A stretch of DNA of 27,499 nucleotides, from the NCBI GenBank assembly GCA_035538735.1, contig DATLJU010000220.1, forward strand, positions 1 through 27,499. Direction: 5' to 3'. The stretch comes from Anaeromyxobacter_A sp035538735 (GTDB lineage: Bacteria > Myxococcota > Myxococcia > Myxococcales > Anaeromyxobacteraceae). Position 1 is the first letter of the stretch. Each line of letters begins with the position of its first letter. The position numbers were made by a program, and so were the translations under genes. The notes below the pieces were generated by a model. The model was given only the letters and a program-made list of their open reading frames with translations, was not told the DNA's origin and did not search any database. Positions 1 to 6,494 of this stretch are shown here, one piece after another.

Positions 1-96
1 GACGAGCTCGGCAATCTCGTCGTAGGTGCGGCCTTCCTGGCGAAGCCGAACGATGACGCGGCGAACCTGCGGGGGCGTCGGTGGTCTCACGACCAC
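1..96 (-). CDS. Partial CDS, helix-turn-helix-like protein (N-terminus only)
   Basis: This is the first 32 codons of a minus-strand gene that runs off the left edge. The frame is open from a GTG at 96; a second GTG lies at 90, and a TGA sits three codons upstream of the first GTG, so the start must be here. Residues 10-32 read QVRRVIVRLRQEGRTYDEIA followed by ELV. The pattern of basic residues, then LR-EGRTYDEIAELV, is typical of the first two helices of HTH domains in resolvases, transposases and sigma-like regulators. The function cannot be fixed because the rest is outside the window. Its promoter would have to lie in 97-220, which also contains the end of the thiamin gene group, so it may instead be read through from thiD. 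Confidence 0.45.
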   Translation of the reverse strand, partial: MVVRPPTPPQVRRVIVRLRQEGRTYDEIAELV

Positions 97-163
97 CGTA
101 GATCACGCCCCGCTGATCGAATCAAGCGGGCCCGGCGTTAGCCGGCTTTCGACCTCCGGCCGA

Positions 164-190
164 GGCACTTTTCGCGAAGCGAAATGTGCC
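164..190 (-). terminator. Terminator-like hairpin after thiD
   Basis: Arms at 164-175 and 179-190 are 12 bp long with a single mismatch and enclose a 3-nt loop; on the minus strand the loop is TTC closed by a C-G pair. The hairpin lies 31 nt past the thiD stop codon, where a transcription terminator would be expected. There is no clear U-run after it, so intrinsic termination is an inference from position and stem stability. Two weaker hairpins (CCCGCT/AGCGGG around 107-130 and CCGGC/GCCGG around 132-145) lie just beyond it. Confidence 0.45.
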
Positions 191-220
191 CGGTCCTTGG
201 CGGCTAGGCCGTACGGATTC

Positions 221-976
221 CTAGGACTCGCGGTCGAGGTACCGCTCCACCACCCGCTTCGCGCCGCGCGCGGCGTCGGGCAGCGAGGCGCCCTTCGCGA
301 GCAGGCCCGCCAGCGCCGAGGCGAGGCGACAGCCGGTGCCGCGGGCGGTGCCGGGCCGCCGCCGGCCGCGCAGGCGCAGCACCTCACGCTTCGTGACGAG
401 GAGGTCGACGGGGGCGCCGGAGCGGTGGCCGCCCTTCACCAGCACGGCGCGCGCTCCGAGCCCGCGCGCCGCGGCGACGGCCGCGTCGTCGTCCTCGAGC
501 GCCGCTCCGCAGAGCGCCTCGAGCTCGGGCCAGTTGGGCGTCACCACCGCCGCCCGGGCCAGCAGCGGCCGGAGCGCCTCGGCCGGGCTCGCCCCGCCGG
601 CGTCGAAGAGCGACAGCCCGGAGGACGCGGCCAGGACCGGATCCACGACCAGCGGGGCGCGCGCGAGCCGCCCTCGTCCGAGCAGCTCCGCCACCTCGCC
701 CGCGATGGCGGCGGTGGCGAGCATGCCGGTCTTGACCGCCTTCACGGCGAGGCCACGCCCGGCGAGGAGGCCCTCCACCTGCGCCCGCACCAGCGGCAGC
801 GGCACCGCCTCCGCGCCGTAGGCGCCCCCCACGCCCTGCACCGTGAGCGCCGTCGCGCACGGCAGCGCCCGCGCCCCCACCGCGAGCAGCGCCTCGACGT
901 CGGCGGCGATCCCGGCTCCGCCGCTCGGGTCGAGGCCGGCCAGCACGAGGACGCGCGGCGTTAGAGGGTTGTCCAC
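221..976 (-). CDS. thiD: Hydroxymethylpyrimidine/phosphomethylpyrimidine kinase ThiD
   Basis: ThiD phosphorylates HMP and HMP-phosphate to HMP-pyrophosphate, the pyrimidine half of thiamin phosphate, in the cytoplasm. The 251-residue protein has the family's usual length. Ribokinase-fold motifs are visible: LAGLDPSGGAGIAAD (12-26), the KTGML segment (82-86), VVDPVL (110-115), TPNWPEL (146-152), KGGH (181-184) and the anion-hole/catalytic loop GTARGTGCRLASA (209-221) with Cys216. The GTG at 976 is the only sensible start: it leaves about ten residues before the first strand. This GTG lies inside the outer arm of a palindromic element (965-1126) that fills the whole gap to the upstream gene, and no Shine-Dalgarno is visible. 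It is the last gene of the thiE-amidotransferase-thiD group. The function is secure; the exact start is less so. Confidence 0.93.
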   Translation of the reverse strand: MDNPLTPRVLVLAGLDPSGGAGIAADVEALLAVGARALPCATALTVQGVGGAYGAEAVPLPLVRAQVEGLLAGRGLAVKAVKTGMLATAAIAGEVAELLGRGRLARAPLVVDPVLAASSGLSLFDAGGASPAEALRPLLARAAVVTPNWPELEALCGAALEDDDAAVAAARGLGARAVLVKGGHRSGAPVDLLVTKREVLRLRGRRRPGTARGTGCRLASALAGLLAKGASLPDAARGAKRVVERYLDRES

Positions 977-1126
977 AATGCCCGTCCCGTCGCCCAGGCA
1001 AGCGATCCGCTTCGCATCGCTTCGTTGCTCCTCCCTCACATACCTTCCAGGTATGCTCGGTCGTCGCGCCTCGCGCTGCTTGCGTCTCGCTCGCCTGGCT
1101 CGGTCCCGGGCATTCTGAACAACCCT
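965..1126. repeat. Palindromic element A (about 162 bp, nested hairpins)
   Basis: The outer arms 965-984 (AGGGTTGTCCACAATGCCCG) and 1107-1126 are inverted copies matching at 18 of 20 positions. Pairing continues inwards, for example CCCAGGCAAGCGA near 993-1005 against a similar inverted stretch near 1088-1100. At the symmetry centre is a perfect hairpin, CATACCT (1039-1045), loop TCC, AGGTATG (1049-1055). A further side hairpin, AAGCGAT/ATCGCTT, sits at about 1000-1022. The element fills the space between the amidotransferase stop codon (1128) and the thiD start (976, inside the left arm). It shares its architecture and the core CCTTCCAGG with element B at 24604-24780, suggesting a dispersed repeat family, perhaps MITE- or REP-like. 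No terminal target duplication was established. Confidence 0.75.
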
Positions 1127-1127
1127 G

Positions 1128-1835
1128 TCATCGTCCCAGGTCCTGCGCCGCCTGCACCAGGCCGCGGAAGATCTCGAGGTGGCGGGGGTCGCTCGCGAGC
1201 CGCTCCGGGTGCCACTGCACGCCCACCGCGAACGGAAGGTCGGGCAGCTCGATTGCCTCCACCATCCCATCGAGCGCGCGCGCCGAGACGAGCACACCGG
1301 CGCCGGGCGTACGCACCGCCTGGTGGTGGGAGGAGTTCACCGCCAGCGGCTCCGGGCCGACGAGCCGCGCCACCACGGTGCCGGGCGTGATCTCCACGCC
1401 GTGGTGCGGCACGTCCCGGGGTGGCGGCTGCTCGTGGCCTCCGAGCCCGGTGTCCTGGATGATGTCCTGGAAGAGCGACCCGCCGCGCACGACGTTGAGC
1501 AGCTGCATCCCGCCGCAGATGCCGAGGAAGGGGATGCGCCCCGCCAGCGCTGCCTCGCACAGCGCCCACTCGCAGGCGGTGCGCTCCGGCTTCACGGGCC
1601 CGCACGCCGGCCGGCGCGCCTCGCCGTAGCGCTCGGGCGGGATGTCGAACGCGCCACCGGTGACGACGAGCCCCTCACAGAGCGCGAGGAACGCGCCTGC
1701 GCCCTCGTCACCGTACGGGATCGGGATGGGAAGCCCGCCCGCGCGCAGCACCGCGTCGGCGTAGGCGCGCGCCAGCCGGTACTCGCGGCGTCCCTCGTCG
1801 AGGTCGAGGGTGAGGCCGATCCGGGGCCGCCTCAT
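1128..1835 (-). CDS. Class I glutamine amidotransferase, gamma-glutamyl-GABA hydrolase (PuuD/peptidase C26) family
   Basis: This is a 235-residue stand-alone class I glutamine amidotransferase-like hydrolase. The nucleophile elbow GICGGMQLLN places the catalytic Cys at 107, and the His-Glu pair is in QWHPE (His209, Glu211), so the triad is complete. The N-terminal PRIGLTL and the VVTGGAFDIPPERYG segment are typical of the family that hydrolyses gamma-glutamyl amides such as gamma-glutamyl-GABA. The ATG at 1835 overlaps the TGA of thiE (ATGA, 4 nt), so translation is likely coupled to ThiE. The substrate cannot be read from sequence; the placement between thiE and thiD raises the possibility of a role in thiamin-related salvage, but broad specificity in this family makes coincidental linkage equally possible. 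Confidence 0.85.
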   Translation of the reverse strand: MRRPRIGLTLDLDEGRREYRLARAYADAVLRAGGLPIPIPYGDEGAGAFLALCEGLVVTGGAFDIPPERYGEARRPACGPVKPERTACEWALCEAALAGRIPFLGICGGMQLLNVVRGGSLFQDIIQDTGLGGHEQPPPRDVPHHGVEITPGTVVARLVGPEPLAVNSSHHQAVRTPGAGVLVSARALDGMVEAIELPDLPFAVGVQWHPERLASDPRHLEIFRGLVQAAQDLGR

Positions 1836-2494
1836 CGGGGCGCTCCGGCCGCGCCGCGCGCGAACTCCGCCGCCAGCGCCTCGGCGCGCGCGCGGGGGTC
1901 CCCGTGGTCGAAGAGATCGCCGATGACCGCCGCCGCCGCGGCGCCTGCGCGCGCCACCGACGCCAGGTTCTCGAGCGTGATGCCGCTGATGGCGACCACG
2001 GGCGCCGGCACCTCGGCGCACGTCGCAGCGAGCGCAGCGAGCCCGCGCGGCGCCACGTCGAGCGGCTTCGTCAGGCTGGGGAAGATCGGCCCGTAGCCGA
2101 CGTGGTCGGCCCCCTGGGCGAGCGCGGCGAGCGCGTCCTCGGCGGTGCGGGTGGTGCGGCCGACGAGGAGCGCCTCGCCGAGGAGCCGCCGCGCCTCGGC
2201 GACCGGCAGGTCTTCGTCTCCGAGGTGCACCCCGTCGGCACCGGCGAGCAGCGCCACATCGGGGCGGTCGTTCACGAGGACGAGAGCGCGGTCAGCGGTG
2301 AGCGCGACGATGCGGCGGGTCGCCTCCAGCACCGCTCCGGCCGGGGCGCGCTTCATCCGGACCTGCACCACCGCCGCGCCGCCCGCGACCGCGGCCGCGG
2401 CGCGGCCGGTGGGGTCGTCGTCGCCGACGATGGCGTAGAGGCCGCGGAGGCGGGCCAGGCGCGCCATGTGCGCTCGCCGCGGATCTTCAGTCAT
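1832..2494 (-). CDS. thiE: Thiamin-phosphate synthase ThiE
   Basis: ThiE joins HMP-pyrophosphate with the thiazole phosphate to make thiamin phosphate. The 220-residue TIM-barrel protein shows the family signatures: VQVRMK (usual form LQLRxK), VNDRPDVALLAGADGVHLG, GRTTRT, GPIFPSLTKP and the phosphate-binding AISGI. It is the first gene of a minus-strand group running thiE, amidotransferase, thiD. The start at 2494 is chosen as the first ATG; a second ATG ten codons in (2467) is also possible because neither has a good Shine-Dalgarno. I looked for a TPP riboswitch in the 110-bp divergent region upstream and found none of its conserved boxes. Confidence 0.92.
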   Translation of the reverse strand: MTEDPRRAHMARLARLRGLYAIVGDDDPTGRAAAAVAGGAAVVQVRMKRAPAGAVLEATRRIVALTADRALVLVNDRPDVALLAGADGVHLGDEDLPVAEARRLLGEALLVGRTTRTAEDALAALAQGADHVGYGPIFPSLTKPLDVAPRGLAALAATCAEVPAPVVAISGITLENLASVARAGAAAAAVIGDLFDHGDPRARAEALAAEFARGAAGAPR

Positions 2495-2537
2495 GCCGAT
2501 CAGGATAACCGGACGGGCCTCGGCCGACGAGGCGCGC

Positions 2538-2567
2538 TTGACGAGCCGGCGAGTGGGCGCATATTTT
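2538..2567 (+). promoter_or_regulatory. Sigma-70-type promoter for the htrA operon
   Basis: TTGACG (2538-2543) and TATTTT (2562-2567) are separated by 18 bp, a close match to the housekeeping consensus in an otherwise GC-rich region. Transcription would start near 2574, leaving a 5' leader of about 30 nt before the ATG at 2605. It lies in the 110-bp divergent gap between thiE and the small acidic protein gene. Confidence 0.6.
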
Positions 2568-2604
2568 CGCGGCCCTTTCCTTGCAGCAACTTAAGAAAGA
2601 AGCC

Positions 2605-2847
2605 ATGGCGGACGAAATCGATCGCAAGCTCCTCGACAAGCGGGTGGCCCAGCGCTACGTGCGCAAGGGTCTCCTCGACGAGAAGGAGTGGGAGAAGCAC
2701 CTCAAGTCGCTGCCCGACGTGGCCGCCCAGGCGGTTCCGGTCGAGTCCGACCTCGACCACGACGATCTCGACGAAGAGGACGAGGACGAGGTCGCGACGG
2801 AGGCTCCCGTCCCGGCCTCCGCCAGCGAGGGCCCGAAGGAGGGTTAG
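2605..2847 (+). CDS. Small acidic hypothetical protein upstream of htrA
   Basis: This 80-residue protein has a charged, helical N-terminal half (about 1-40, rich in Lys/Arg/Glu, with RKGLLDEKEWEKHLKSLPD) and a strongly acidic, probably disordered tail (DLDEEDEDE around residues 51-65). There are no Cys residues, no signal peptide and no membrane segment, so it is presumably cytoplasmic. The ATG at 2605 is preceded by the purine-rich AAGAAAGAAG, a usable ribosome binding site; a TTG 24 nt upstream is less likely. It is the first gene of a promoter-driven group, and its stop is 2 bp before the htrA GTG, with the htrA ribosome site inside its last codons. I do not recognise a named family; the tight link suggests a function tied to the protease or simple co-transcription. 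Confidence 0.75.
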   Translation: MADEIDRKLLDKRVAQRYVRKGLLDEKEWEKHLKSLPDVAAQAVPVESDLDHDDLDEEDEDEVATEAPVPASASEGPKEG

Positions 2848-2849
2848 CC

Positions 2850-4241
2850 GTGCCCGCGAGCTGCCTGCGCAGTCGGGCGCTCGCCCTCGCCGTCCTCACC
2901 GCCCTCTCCGCCGTGCCGGCTCCGGCCGCGGCGACCGTGCTCCCCAGCGCCGCACCCACCCGCCTCGCCGAGCGGCGCACGCCCGTGGTCGCCGCGGTGG
3001 AGAAGGTGCGCGGCGCGGTCGTCAACGTCTCGACCGAGGAGCTGGTCCGCATCCGCGAGCCGTCGCGCGGCGGCGACTCGATGGCGGAGCTGCTCTTCGG
3101 AGACCTCTTCGAGCGGCCGCGCTATCGCCGCGGGTACCAGGTCACCTCGCTCGGCTCCGGCGTGATCGTCTCGCCGGAGGGGTTCGTCCTCACGAACAAC
3201 CACGTCGTGGAGCGCGGGGTGCGCTTCCGCGTGCAGCTCCTCGACGGGCGCGAGCTCGGCGCGAAGGTGGTCGGCACCGATCCGTCGTCCGACCTCGCGG
3301 TGCTGAAGCTCGACACGAAGGAGAGGATGCCCTTCGTCGCGCCGGGCCGGTCCGACGACCTCCTCACCGGCGAGACCGTCATCGCCATCGGCAACCCGTT
3401 CGGCCTCGCCAACACCGTCACGACTGGCGTGGTCTCGGCGATCCACCGGAACTTCAAGGCGGGCGACCGGACGCTGTTCGACTTCATCCAGACCGACGCC
3501 TCGATCAACCCGGGCAACTCGGGCGGCCCCCTGCTCAACATCGAGGGGCAGCTCATCGGCGTGAACACCGCCATCCTCGGCGAGCGGAACGCGGGCATCG
3601 GCTTCGCGATCCCCATCGACCGCGCTCGCCGCGTGGCCGAGGACCTCATCCAGCACGGGGAGGTGCGGGAGGGATACACCGGGCTCGAGGTCCAGGACCT
3701 GGCCGAGGCGGGCGAGCGCGGCCCGAAGAAGGGGCCGCGCGGCGTGCAGGTGGCGGTGGTCGAGCCGAGCTCGCCGGCGGCGCACGCCGGCTTCAGGAAG
3801 GGCGACGTCCTGGAGGCGGTCGACGGCCAGCCGGTGGACAGCGCCGAGGAGTACCGGTTCCGGGTGCGCGATCTTCCCATCGGTGGCGCGGCCAAGGTCG
3901 AGCTGCTGCGCGGCCAGGCGCGGCTCGAGCTCCCGCTGCGCGCCGTCGATCTCTCGCCGGATCGGCTCGAGGAGCTCGTGACCCGGCGCACCGGCATCCA
4001 GCTTGGCGAGGCGCTCGCGGGCGGACGGCGCTACGTGGTCGCGAAGGCCATCCGCCGCGGCAGCCCGGCGGCCAGGGTGGGCATGGCGTCGGGGGACGTC
4101 ATCCGCGAGGTGAACAGCCGCGAGGTGTCGAGCGTCGCGGAGTTCCGTAAGCTGGCCGGCAAGGCGCGCCGCTCGGGTCAGCTCGTCCTGCTCGTGCAGC
4201 GCGGCTACGCCGCCGAGCGCATCGCCTTCGATCTCGATTAG
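2850..4241 (+). CDS. HtrA/DegP-family periplasmic serine protease with two PDZ domains
   Basis: This is a protease/chaperone for misfolded envelope proteins. The 463-residue precursor begins with a GTG at 2850, placed 6 nt after a strong AAGGAGGG (2836-2843). Residues 1-28 form a signal peptide (Arg-containing start, hydrophobic stretch, Ala-rich cleavage region). The trypsin-like domain carries His118 (LTNNHVV), Asp148 (SSDLAVLKLD) and Ser224 (NPGNSGGPLLN), so it should be active. The first PDZ domain lies at about 275-365 (GVQVAVVEPSSPAAHAGF) and the second at about 375-455 (RRGSPAARVGMASGDVIREV). Domain order and length fit DegP/DegQ/MucD rather than DegS, which has only one PDZ. It is followed 11 bp later by a DUF1844 gene with its own strong ribosome site, so the three genes probably form one operon. 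Confidence 0.93.
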   Translation: MPASCLRSRALALAVLTALSAVPAPAAATVLPSAAPTRLAERRTPVVAAVEKVRGAVVNVSTEELVRIREPSRGGDSMAELLFGDLFERPRYRRGYQVTSLGSGVIVSPEGFVLTNNHVVERGVRFRVQLLDGRELGAKVVGTDPSSDLAVLKLDTKERMPFVAPGRSDDLLTGETVIAIGNPFGLANTVTTGVVSAIHRNFKAGDRTLFDFIQTDASINPGNSGGPLLNIEGQLIGVNTAILGERNAGIGFAIPIDRARRVAEDLIQHGEVREGYTGLEVQDLAEAGERGPKKGPRGVQVAVVEPSSPAAHAGFRKGDVLEAVDGQPVDSAEEYRFRVRDLPIGGAAKVELLRGQARLELPLRAVDLSPDRLEELVTRRTGIQLGEALAGGRRYVVAKAIRRGSPAARVGMASGDVIREVNSREVSSVAEFRKLAGKARRSGQLVLLVQRGYAAERIAFDLD

Positions 4242-4252
4242 GAGGGCCCCGC

Positions 4253-4525
4253 ATGACCGACGACAAGAAGCCCGCGCCGATCGACTTCTACACGTTCTGC
4301 CTGTCGCTCGGCTCGTCCGCGTTCGTGCACATGGGCGACGCGCCTCACCCGGAGACCGGCGAGGCGCAGCCGAACCTGATCCTCGCTCAGCAGACCATCG
4401 ACATCCTCGGGATGCTGCAGGAGAAGACGAAGGGGAACCTCTCCGACGAGGAGGCGCGCTTCCTCGACAATCTGCTCGTCGACCTGCGGCTCCGCTTCGT
4501 GACGAAGGCGAGCGGCAAGGGCTGA
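4253..4525 (+). CDS. DUF1844 family protein
   Basis: This 90-residue cytoplasmic protein matches the DUF1844 pattern: IDFYTFCLSLGSSAFVHMG near the N-terminus, then NLILAQQTIDILGMLQEKTKGNL and a helical LSDEEARFLDNLLVDLRLRF end. The family is widespread in Deltaproteobacteria and related phyla, and its function is unknown. The ATG follows AGGAGGG (4240-4246), which overlaps the htrA stop codon. The conserved Gln/Asp/Leu-rich helical part suggests a small helical bundle, perhaps oligomeric; that is inference. Confidence 0.88.
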   Translation: MTDDKKPAPIDFYTFCLSLGSSAFVHMGDAPHPETGEAQPNLILAQQTIDILGMLQEKTKGNLSDEEARFLDNLLVDLRLRFVTKASGKG

Positions 4526-4560
4526 GCAAGCGCCCGCCGCGCTCCGCCCCCGACACACGA

Positions 4561-4610
4561 CCGGTGAAACCGGACGATCCCGTGTACACGGTTCACCCCC
4601 GGGGTGAACC
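4561..4610 (+). promoter_or_regulatory. Cluster of palindromes immediately before the lipoprotein start
   Basis: Three palindromes are packed in 50 bp: CCGGT-GAA-ACCGG (4561-4573), the perfect CGTGTACACG (4581-4590), and GGTTCACCCC-C-GGGGTGAACC (4590-4610), a 10-bp perfect inverted repeat with one central base. The last one ends at the base before the ATG at 4611. The half-site GGTGAA(A)CC occurs in both the first and the third palindrome. As DNA this looks like an operator for a dimeric repressor; as RNA it would form an 8-bp stem covering the ribosome-binding region. No normal Shine-Dalgarno is present apart from GGGGTG inside the repeat. Confidence 0.55.
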
Positions 4611-6488
4611 ATGGCCCAGCGTTCGTGCGATCGGCGGTGGAGCGGCTCCGCAGCCGTGGCCGCTTGCGCGCTCGCCGTCGTGCTGTCGGCATGCGGCGGC
4701 AGCAGCAGCCCTACCGCCAGTGGTGGAGGCGGCGGAGGCGGTGGAGGCGGCGGGGGTGGGGGCGGCGGAGGCTCGCCCGCTGGTGGGACTGACGGTGGAA
4801 CCGGCGGCGGGACGGATGGCGGTGTCGTCGCGATATCCCCACCGATGAGCGACGGAGGGTCCGGGACGCCGGTCGTCGACGGTGGCGCGGGCGCGCCTGG
4901 CGGCGCAGGCGGGGCCGGTGGAGCAGGCGGGGCTGGTGGCGCTGGCGGAGCCGGTGGGGCGGGCGGAGCTGGCGGGGCTGGTGGGGCCGACGGGGGCGCT
5001 GGGCTGGATGGGGGTGGCGGCGGTGGCGGTGGCGGTGGCGGTGGCGGTGGCGGTGGCGGTGGCGGAGGCGGAGGCGGAGGTGGCGGCGCTGACGGAGGTA
5101 CCGGGACCGACGGGGGTGGCGGAGCTGACGGAGGTGGCGCGGCCGACGCGGGCGGCGGAACTGACGGTGGCGCGGCTGACGCGGGCGGCGACGGCGGCAG
5201 CGATGGAGGCATGTCCGCCTGTAGCGCGCTCATGCCCAGCTTCGGTTCCGCCGTGGAGCGCACGTTCGACACCGGCACCCACGTCGACTGCGACGACGCC
5301 ACGAGCGCCGCCGCGACCGTGAGCTCGGCCGCGACCAGGAGTACGGCTCCGACCACAGGCTCGGCTCCGACCACGAGCCCGGCCGGCCAGGTCGCGCTCG
5401 GCTTCGGCGTTTTCAGTGCCGACGCCGGGATGAGTGCCGACGCCGGGATGAGCGCCGACGCCGGGATGAGCGCCGGCGCCGGGATGAGCGCCGACGCCGG
5501 GATGAGCGCCGACGCTGGAGCGAGCGCCGACGCCGGGACGCGCTACGACCTGTACTCGGCAGCCGGCGCCCCACAGAACATCTCGCTCGGCCCCGTCGTC
5601 GGGACGGATCGCGCCGTCATCGACCCGTGGTTCCACCCGACGTCGCTCGGCTACCAGGGCCTGGTCCACGACATCGGCCTGCTGCCGCCGCAGGTGCTCC
5701 GCAGCTGGGACGCGACCGGGAAGTTACTCGGCGACAGCGCGCGGAACGCGGTGAGCAGCACGCCGACCGCCGACGGCGGCAGCGTCGTGCTGGCGCAGGA
5801 GTTCGACGCGACCAGGACGCCATCGCTCGGCCCGACGCACCTCGACTGGACCGACGCGATGGGACGGGTGACGCAATCGGTGACGCTCGACGGCACGCCG
5901 GACCACCTCATCCAGGCGTCGCACTCGCAGCACGTGCTCGTGCTCGACACGACGACGAGCCCGTGGCGCGCCCGCTGGTTCGACGCGAAGGGTTCGTCGC
6001 TCACGCCCTGGTTCGACGTCAGCGCGACCCCGCAGGGCGCGTCCATGACGCCGCCGCCGGCGAGCCGGAGCGGCCCCTATCTGCAGCTGCTCGCCGACGC
6101 GACCACGGTCGCGCTCTCCGATGGGGCGAGCTGGGTGGCCGTGCTGCGGGACGGGAACGCCTCCGAGGATGCCGCTCCGGGCTGGCTCACCTCACGTCCG
6201 GGCACTCGGCTGGCGACGATCCGCCAGGGCACGGGGTACGCCGTGCTCGCCCTGCCCCACGGCGAGGCGGAGCGCTTCGAGCGCTTCGAGATCCTCACCC
6301 CCGAAGGCGACAGCTGCGGGTTCGCGACCGTCCCCGCGCCGATGCCGCCCAACGGCCAGACCTGGACGCCGCAGCGCCTCGACGTGGGCGGCGACGGGAC
6401 GCTGTTCCAGGTGAGCAACCGCACGGGCGGCGATCTCGACAGCAGCGTGCATTGCGCCTTCCGCTGGTGGCGGGAGCTCCTGCGCTGA
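4611..6488 (+). CDS. Glycine-repeat-rich outer-surface-type lipoprotein
   Basis: This 625-residue protein starts with basic residues, a hydrophobic stretch and the lipobox LSAC (about residues 25-28), predicting lipid attachment to a Cys followed by Gly-Gly and export. The body has four low-complexity blocks: 17 consecutive Gly (38-54), ten GGA triplets (97-126), 26 consecutive Gly (134-159), and seven SADAGM-like hexapeptides (269-310). The C-terminal 310 residues form a non-repetitive domain with WD- or kelch-like strands (RSWDATGKLL, LDWTDAMGRV, ARWFDAKGSSL), compatible with a beta-propeller, and end with Cys-containing VHCAFRWWRELLR. Gly/Asp-rich linkers of this sort are common in myxobacterial surface lipoproteins. 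The function is unknown. The start is fixed by the signal sequence; it lies directly after an inverted repeat. Upstream is the DUF1844 gene (85-bp gap); downstream it converges on a minus-strand gene with only 6 bp between stops. Confidence 0.85.
   Translation: MAQRSCDRRWSGSAAVAACALAVVLSACGGSSSPTASGGGGGGGGGGGGGGGGGSPAGGTDGGTGGGTDGGVVAISPPMSDGGSGTPVVDGGAGAPGGAGGAGGAGGAGGAGGAGGAGGAGGAGGADGGAGLDGGGGGGGGGGGGGGGGGGGGGGGGGGADGGTGTDGGGGADGGGAADAGGGTDGGAADAGGDGGSDGGMSACSALMPSFGSAVERTFDTGTHVDCDDATSAAATVSSAATRSTAPTTGSAPTTSPAGQVALGFGVFSADAGMSADAGMSADAGMSAGAGMSADAGMSADAGASADAGTRYDLYSAAGAPQNISLGPVVGTDRAVIDPWFHPTSLGYQGLVHDIGLLPPQVLRSWDATGKLLGDSARNAVSSTPTADGGSVVLAQEFDATRTPSLGPTHLDWTDAMGRVTQSVTLDGTPDHLIQASHSQHVLVLDTTTSPWRARWFDAKGSSLTPWFDVSATPQGASMTPPPASRSGPYLQLLADATTVALSDGASWVAVLRDGNASEDAAPGWLTSRPGTRLATIRQGTGYAVLALPHGEAERFERFEILTPEGDSCGFATVPAPMPPNGQTWTPQRLDVGGDGTLFQVSNRTGGDLDSSVHCAFRWWRELLR
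4722..4772 (+). repeat. GGN codon run (17 glycines)
   Basis: Seventeen consecutive glycine codons (GGT, GGA, GGC and GGG mixed) lie just after the lipobox and act as a flexible linker. The mixed codons make this less slippage-prone than the block at 5022-5063. Confidence 0.85.
4899..4988 (+). repeat. Ten GGA (Gly-Gly-Ala) triplets
   Basis: Thirty codons encode ten Gly-Gly-Ala units. The nucleotide sequence varies at third positions between units, so the amino-acid repeat appears to be kept by selection or by old duplication rather than by recent slippage. Confidence 0.85.
5022..5063 (+). repeat. Perfect GGTGGC hexanucleotide repeat (7 copies)
   Basis: Seven identical GGTGGC units lie within a run of 26 glycine codons (5010-5087). 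Perfect hexamers suggest recent slippage. Because the unit is six bases, gain or loss of copies changes linker length by two residues without breaking the frame. Confidence 0.9.
5415..5540 (+). repeat. 18-bp tandem repeat (7 copies) encoding SADAGM-like units
   Basis: Seven consecutive 18-bp units of the form AGYGCCGACGCCGGGATG code for SADAGM, with variants SAGAGM, SADAGA and SADAGT in the fourth, sixth and last copies. The array is in frame and separates the Gly-rich stalk from the C-terminal domain. It is a coding minisatellite and not a CRISPR array, since there are no spacers. Confidence 0.92.
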
Positions 6489-6494
6489 CGGGCG

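Noticed and set aside
2495..2604. TPP riboswitch upstream of thiE
   Set aside because: None of the conserved TPP boxes (such as CUGAGA or ACCUGA) is present on the minus strand.
1904..4150. Very long plus-strand open frame across thiE and htrA
   Set aside because: It runs antisense to thiE and out of frame with htrA; its sequence is an Arg/Ala/Gly-rich shadow typical of GC-rich DNA with no family motifs.
4238..5374. Proline-rich minus-strand open frame with poly-Pro runs
   Set aside because: It is the reverse complement of the Gly-codon repeats of the lipoprotein, which has a proper signal sequence and lipobox.
5415..5540. Possible CRISPR-like array
   Set aside because: The 18-bp units are directly adjacent with no spacers and are in frame within a coding sequence.
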